Source: Lysobacteraceae bacterium
Lineage (GTDB): Bacteria > Pseudomonadota > Gammaproteobacteria > Xanthomonadales > Xanthomonadaceae
Length of the DNA stretch: 7,760 nt
Direction of reading: 5' to 3'
Assembly: GCA_003449195.1 (NCBI GenBank)
Contig: DMID01000182.1
Location: forward strand, 1-7,760
Below, piece after piece: positions 6,797-7,760 of the stretch (position 1 is the stretch's first letter; each line of letters opens with the position of its first letter). The notes beneath the pieces were generated by a model, which did not search any database, was not told the DNA's origin, and saw nothing but the letters and a program-made list of their open reading frames with translations. A program made the position numbers and the translations under genes.

Positions 6797-7627
6797 ATGC
6801 GCGAGGACATCGACGACATCGAGGTGGACGCCTTCGTCCAGGCGATGGCGCAGCGCCACGGCTACGATTTCGCCGGCTACGCGCCGGCGTCGCTGAAGCG
6901 CCGCGTGCTCGGGCTGGCGCAGTCGATGCAGGCCGGCAGCGTCGGCGAGCTGACCGCGCGGGTGCTGCGCGAGGACGCGCTGGTGCCGCAGGTGATCGCC
7001 GGGCTGTCGGTGCCGGTCTCGGAGATGTTCCGCAACCCGAGCGTGTTCCGGAAACTGCGCGAGGAGGTGTTCCCGATCCTCGCCTCGTACCCGCACATCA
7101 ACATCTGGCAGGCCGGATGCGCGCACGGGCAGGAGGTCTATTCGCTGGCGATCCTGCTGGAAGAAGCCGGGTTGTACGAGCGGTGCCAGATCTACGCCAC
7201 CGACTTCAACGACGAGGCGCTGGCGCGCGCGCAGGAAGGCATCTTTCCGGTCCGCGATGCGCGCCAGTACACCGAAAACTAGCTCGCCGCCGGTGGCCGC
7301 CGCTCGCTGTCGGATTACTACCACGCGCGCTACGACTTCATGAAACTCGACGAGCGCCTGCGCCGGCGGGTGACGTTTGCCAACCACAACCTGGTGTGCG
7401 ACGGCGTGTTCTGCGAGGCGCACCTGATCCTCTGCCGCAACGTGCTGATCTATTTTTCCGACGACCTGCAGGACCGCGTGCTCGGCCTGTTCCGCGACAG
7501 CCTGGTGCGGGGCGGTTTCCTGTGCCTGGGCAACCGCGAATCGATCAGCTTCGCGCCGAGCGCGCGCACGCTGCTGCCGTTCGATGCGGCGCTGCGCATC
7601 TACCGCAATCCCGGGGACGGGGCATGA
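6797..7627 (+). pseudogene. cheR: CheR-type protein-glutamate methyltransferase, interrupted by TAG
   Basis: CheR uses S-adenosylmethionine to methylate glutamates, classically on chemoreceptors. ATG 6797 follows GGGGA by 5 bases and lies 11 bases after the kinase stop. The N-terminal helical domain holds LKRRVLGL and SVPVSEMFRNPSVF, whose FR motif carries the family's catalytic-site Arg. The SAM fold follows (IWQAGCAHGQEVYSLA, IYATDFNDEAL, VTFANHNLV, LILCRNVLIYF, GGFLCLGNRES). An in-frame TAG at 7280-7282 (codon 162) sits where relatives read N-Tyr-Leu, with LAAGGRRSLSDYY continuing in the same frame to TGA 7625-7627. Read-through length is 276 residues, normal for CheR. The usual GEE of the SAM-binding loop is GQE here, and the preceding Thr is His. 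With no chemoreceptor nearby, the substrate may be the kinase itself or another sensor. Confidence 0.85.
7280..7282 (+). other. In-frame TAG inside cheR
   Basis: The frame reads QYTEN, TAG, LAAGGRRSLSDYY. CheR relatives have Tyr at this place, so TAC or TAT to TAG is a one-base change. Sequence on both sides is good CheR, and the downstream part ends exactly at the ATGA overlap with cheB. Confidence 0.8.
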
Positions 7628-7760
7628 AGCCGGCACCGCAGGCGCTGGCGATCGGCTGTTCGGCCGGCGGCCTGGCCGCGCTGCAGACCAACCTGCAGTG
7701 GCTTGTAGTGGTATTCATCAACGAGATCCTCCGTCTTTCGCCCGTGGTCGAGGAAGTGCT
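7624..7760 (+). CDS. cheB: CheB-type methylesterase, N-terminal start only (3' partial)
   Basis: ATG 7624 overlaps the cheR stop as ATGA, a common coupled arrangement for cheR-cheB. The product begins MKPAPQALAIGCSAGGLAAL. IGCSAGG is the nucleophile motif of CheB methylesterases (usually IGASxGG), with Ser as the catalytic residue. It lacks an N-terminal receiver domain, so it would be a stand-alone catalytic CheB. After about codon 22 (7690) the frame stays open, but the sequence (NLQWLVVVFINEILRL...) no longer matches what I expect of CheB, and its codons (CTT, GTA) differ from the neighbours. The true coding sequence may therefore end, or be replaced, near 7690-7700. The remaining catalytic His and Asp lie beyond the window. 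Confidence 0.65.
   Translation, partial: MKPAPQALAIGCSAGGLAALQTNLQWLVVVFINEILRLSPVVEEV

Noticed and set aside
1..7760. CRISPR arrays, tRNA or rRNA genes
   Set aside because: No regularly spaced direct repeats, tRNA-like folds or rRNA sequence were seen on reading through; covariance-model tools were not available.

Overview
The window is high-GC (roughly two-thirds G+C by eye) proteobacterial DNA, read almost entirely on the + strand. The TatA/TatB/TatC sequences and the general gene style point to a gammaproteobacterium of the Xanthomonadales (Lysobacterales) type. That placement is inferred from family resemblance only; no marker gene is present.

Layout. Positions 2-247 hold the C-terminal tail of an unrecognised protein. 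Positions 248-505 are non-coding and carry a nested inverted repeat. Positions 506-1518 encode a shikimate/quinate dehydrogenase of the YdiB/AroE family that begins with a twin-arginine signal peptide and a Pro/Ala/Ser linker. Signal and enzyme lie in different frames, separated by an apparent one-base deletion near 683-690. A strong hairpin (1530-1562) follows. Positions 1644-3039 are an intact tatA-tatB-tatC operon, the translocon a twin-arginine signal would use. From about 3052 to the end lies a signalling cluster: a very large membrane hybrid histidine kinase (CHASE3-like sensor, HAMP, GAF, long coiled coil, HisKA, HATPase, three receiver domains), then cheR, then the first codons of cheB, which overlaps cheR by ATGA.

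Three of these genes carry inactivating-looking lesions although their protein families are otherwise well preserved. The dehydrogenase has a -1-type frameshift. The kinase has a frameshift at a G6 run (3492-3497) and an in-frame TAG (4233-4235). cheR has an in-frame TAG (7280-7282). The three tat genes have none. Every complete gene here ends in TGA, so both TAGs are internal. The simplest readings are sequence error or recent gene decay; recoding is a minor alternative. The last 60-70 bases of the window have lower GC and no longer look like cheB, which may mark an assembly join or an insertion.

The most interesting biological idea is a Tat-exported, nucleotide-dependent shikimate/quinate dehydrogenase encoded directly upstream of its likely export machinery. 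The second is a CheR/CheB pair serving a three-receiver hybrid kinase, with no CheA, CheW or chemoreceptor in view.
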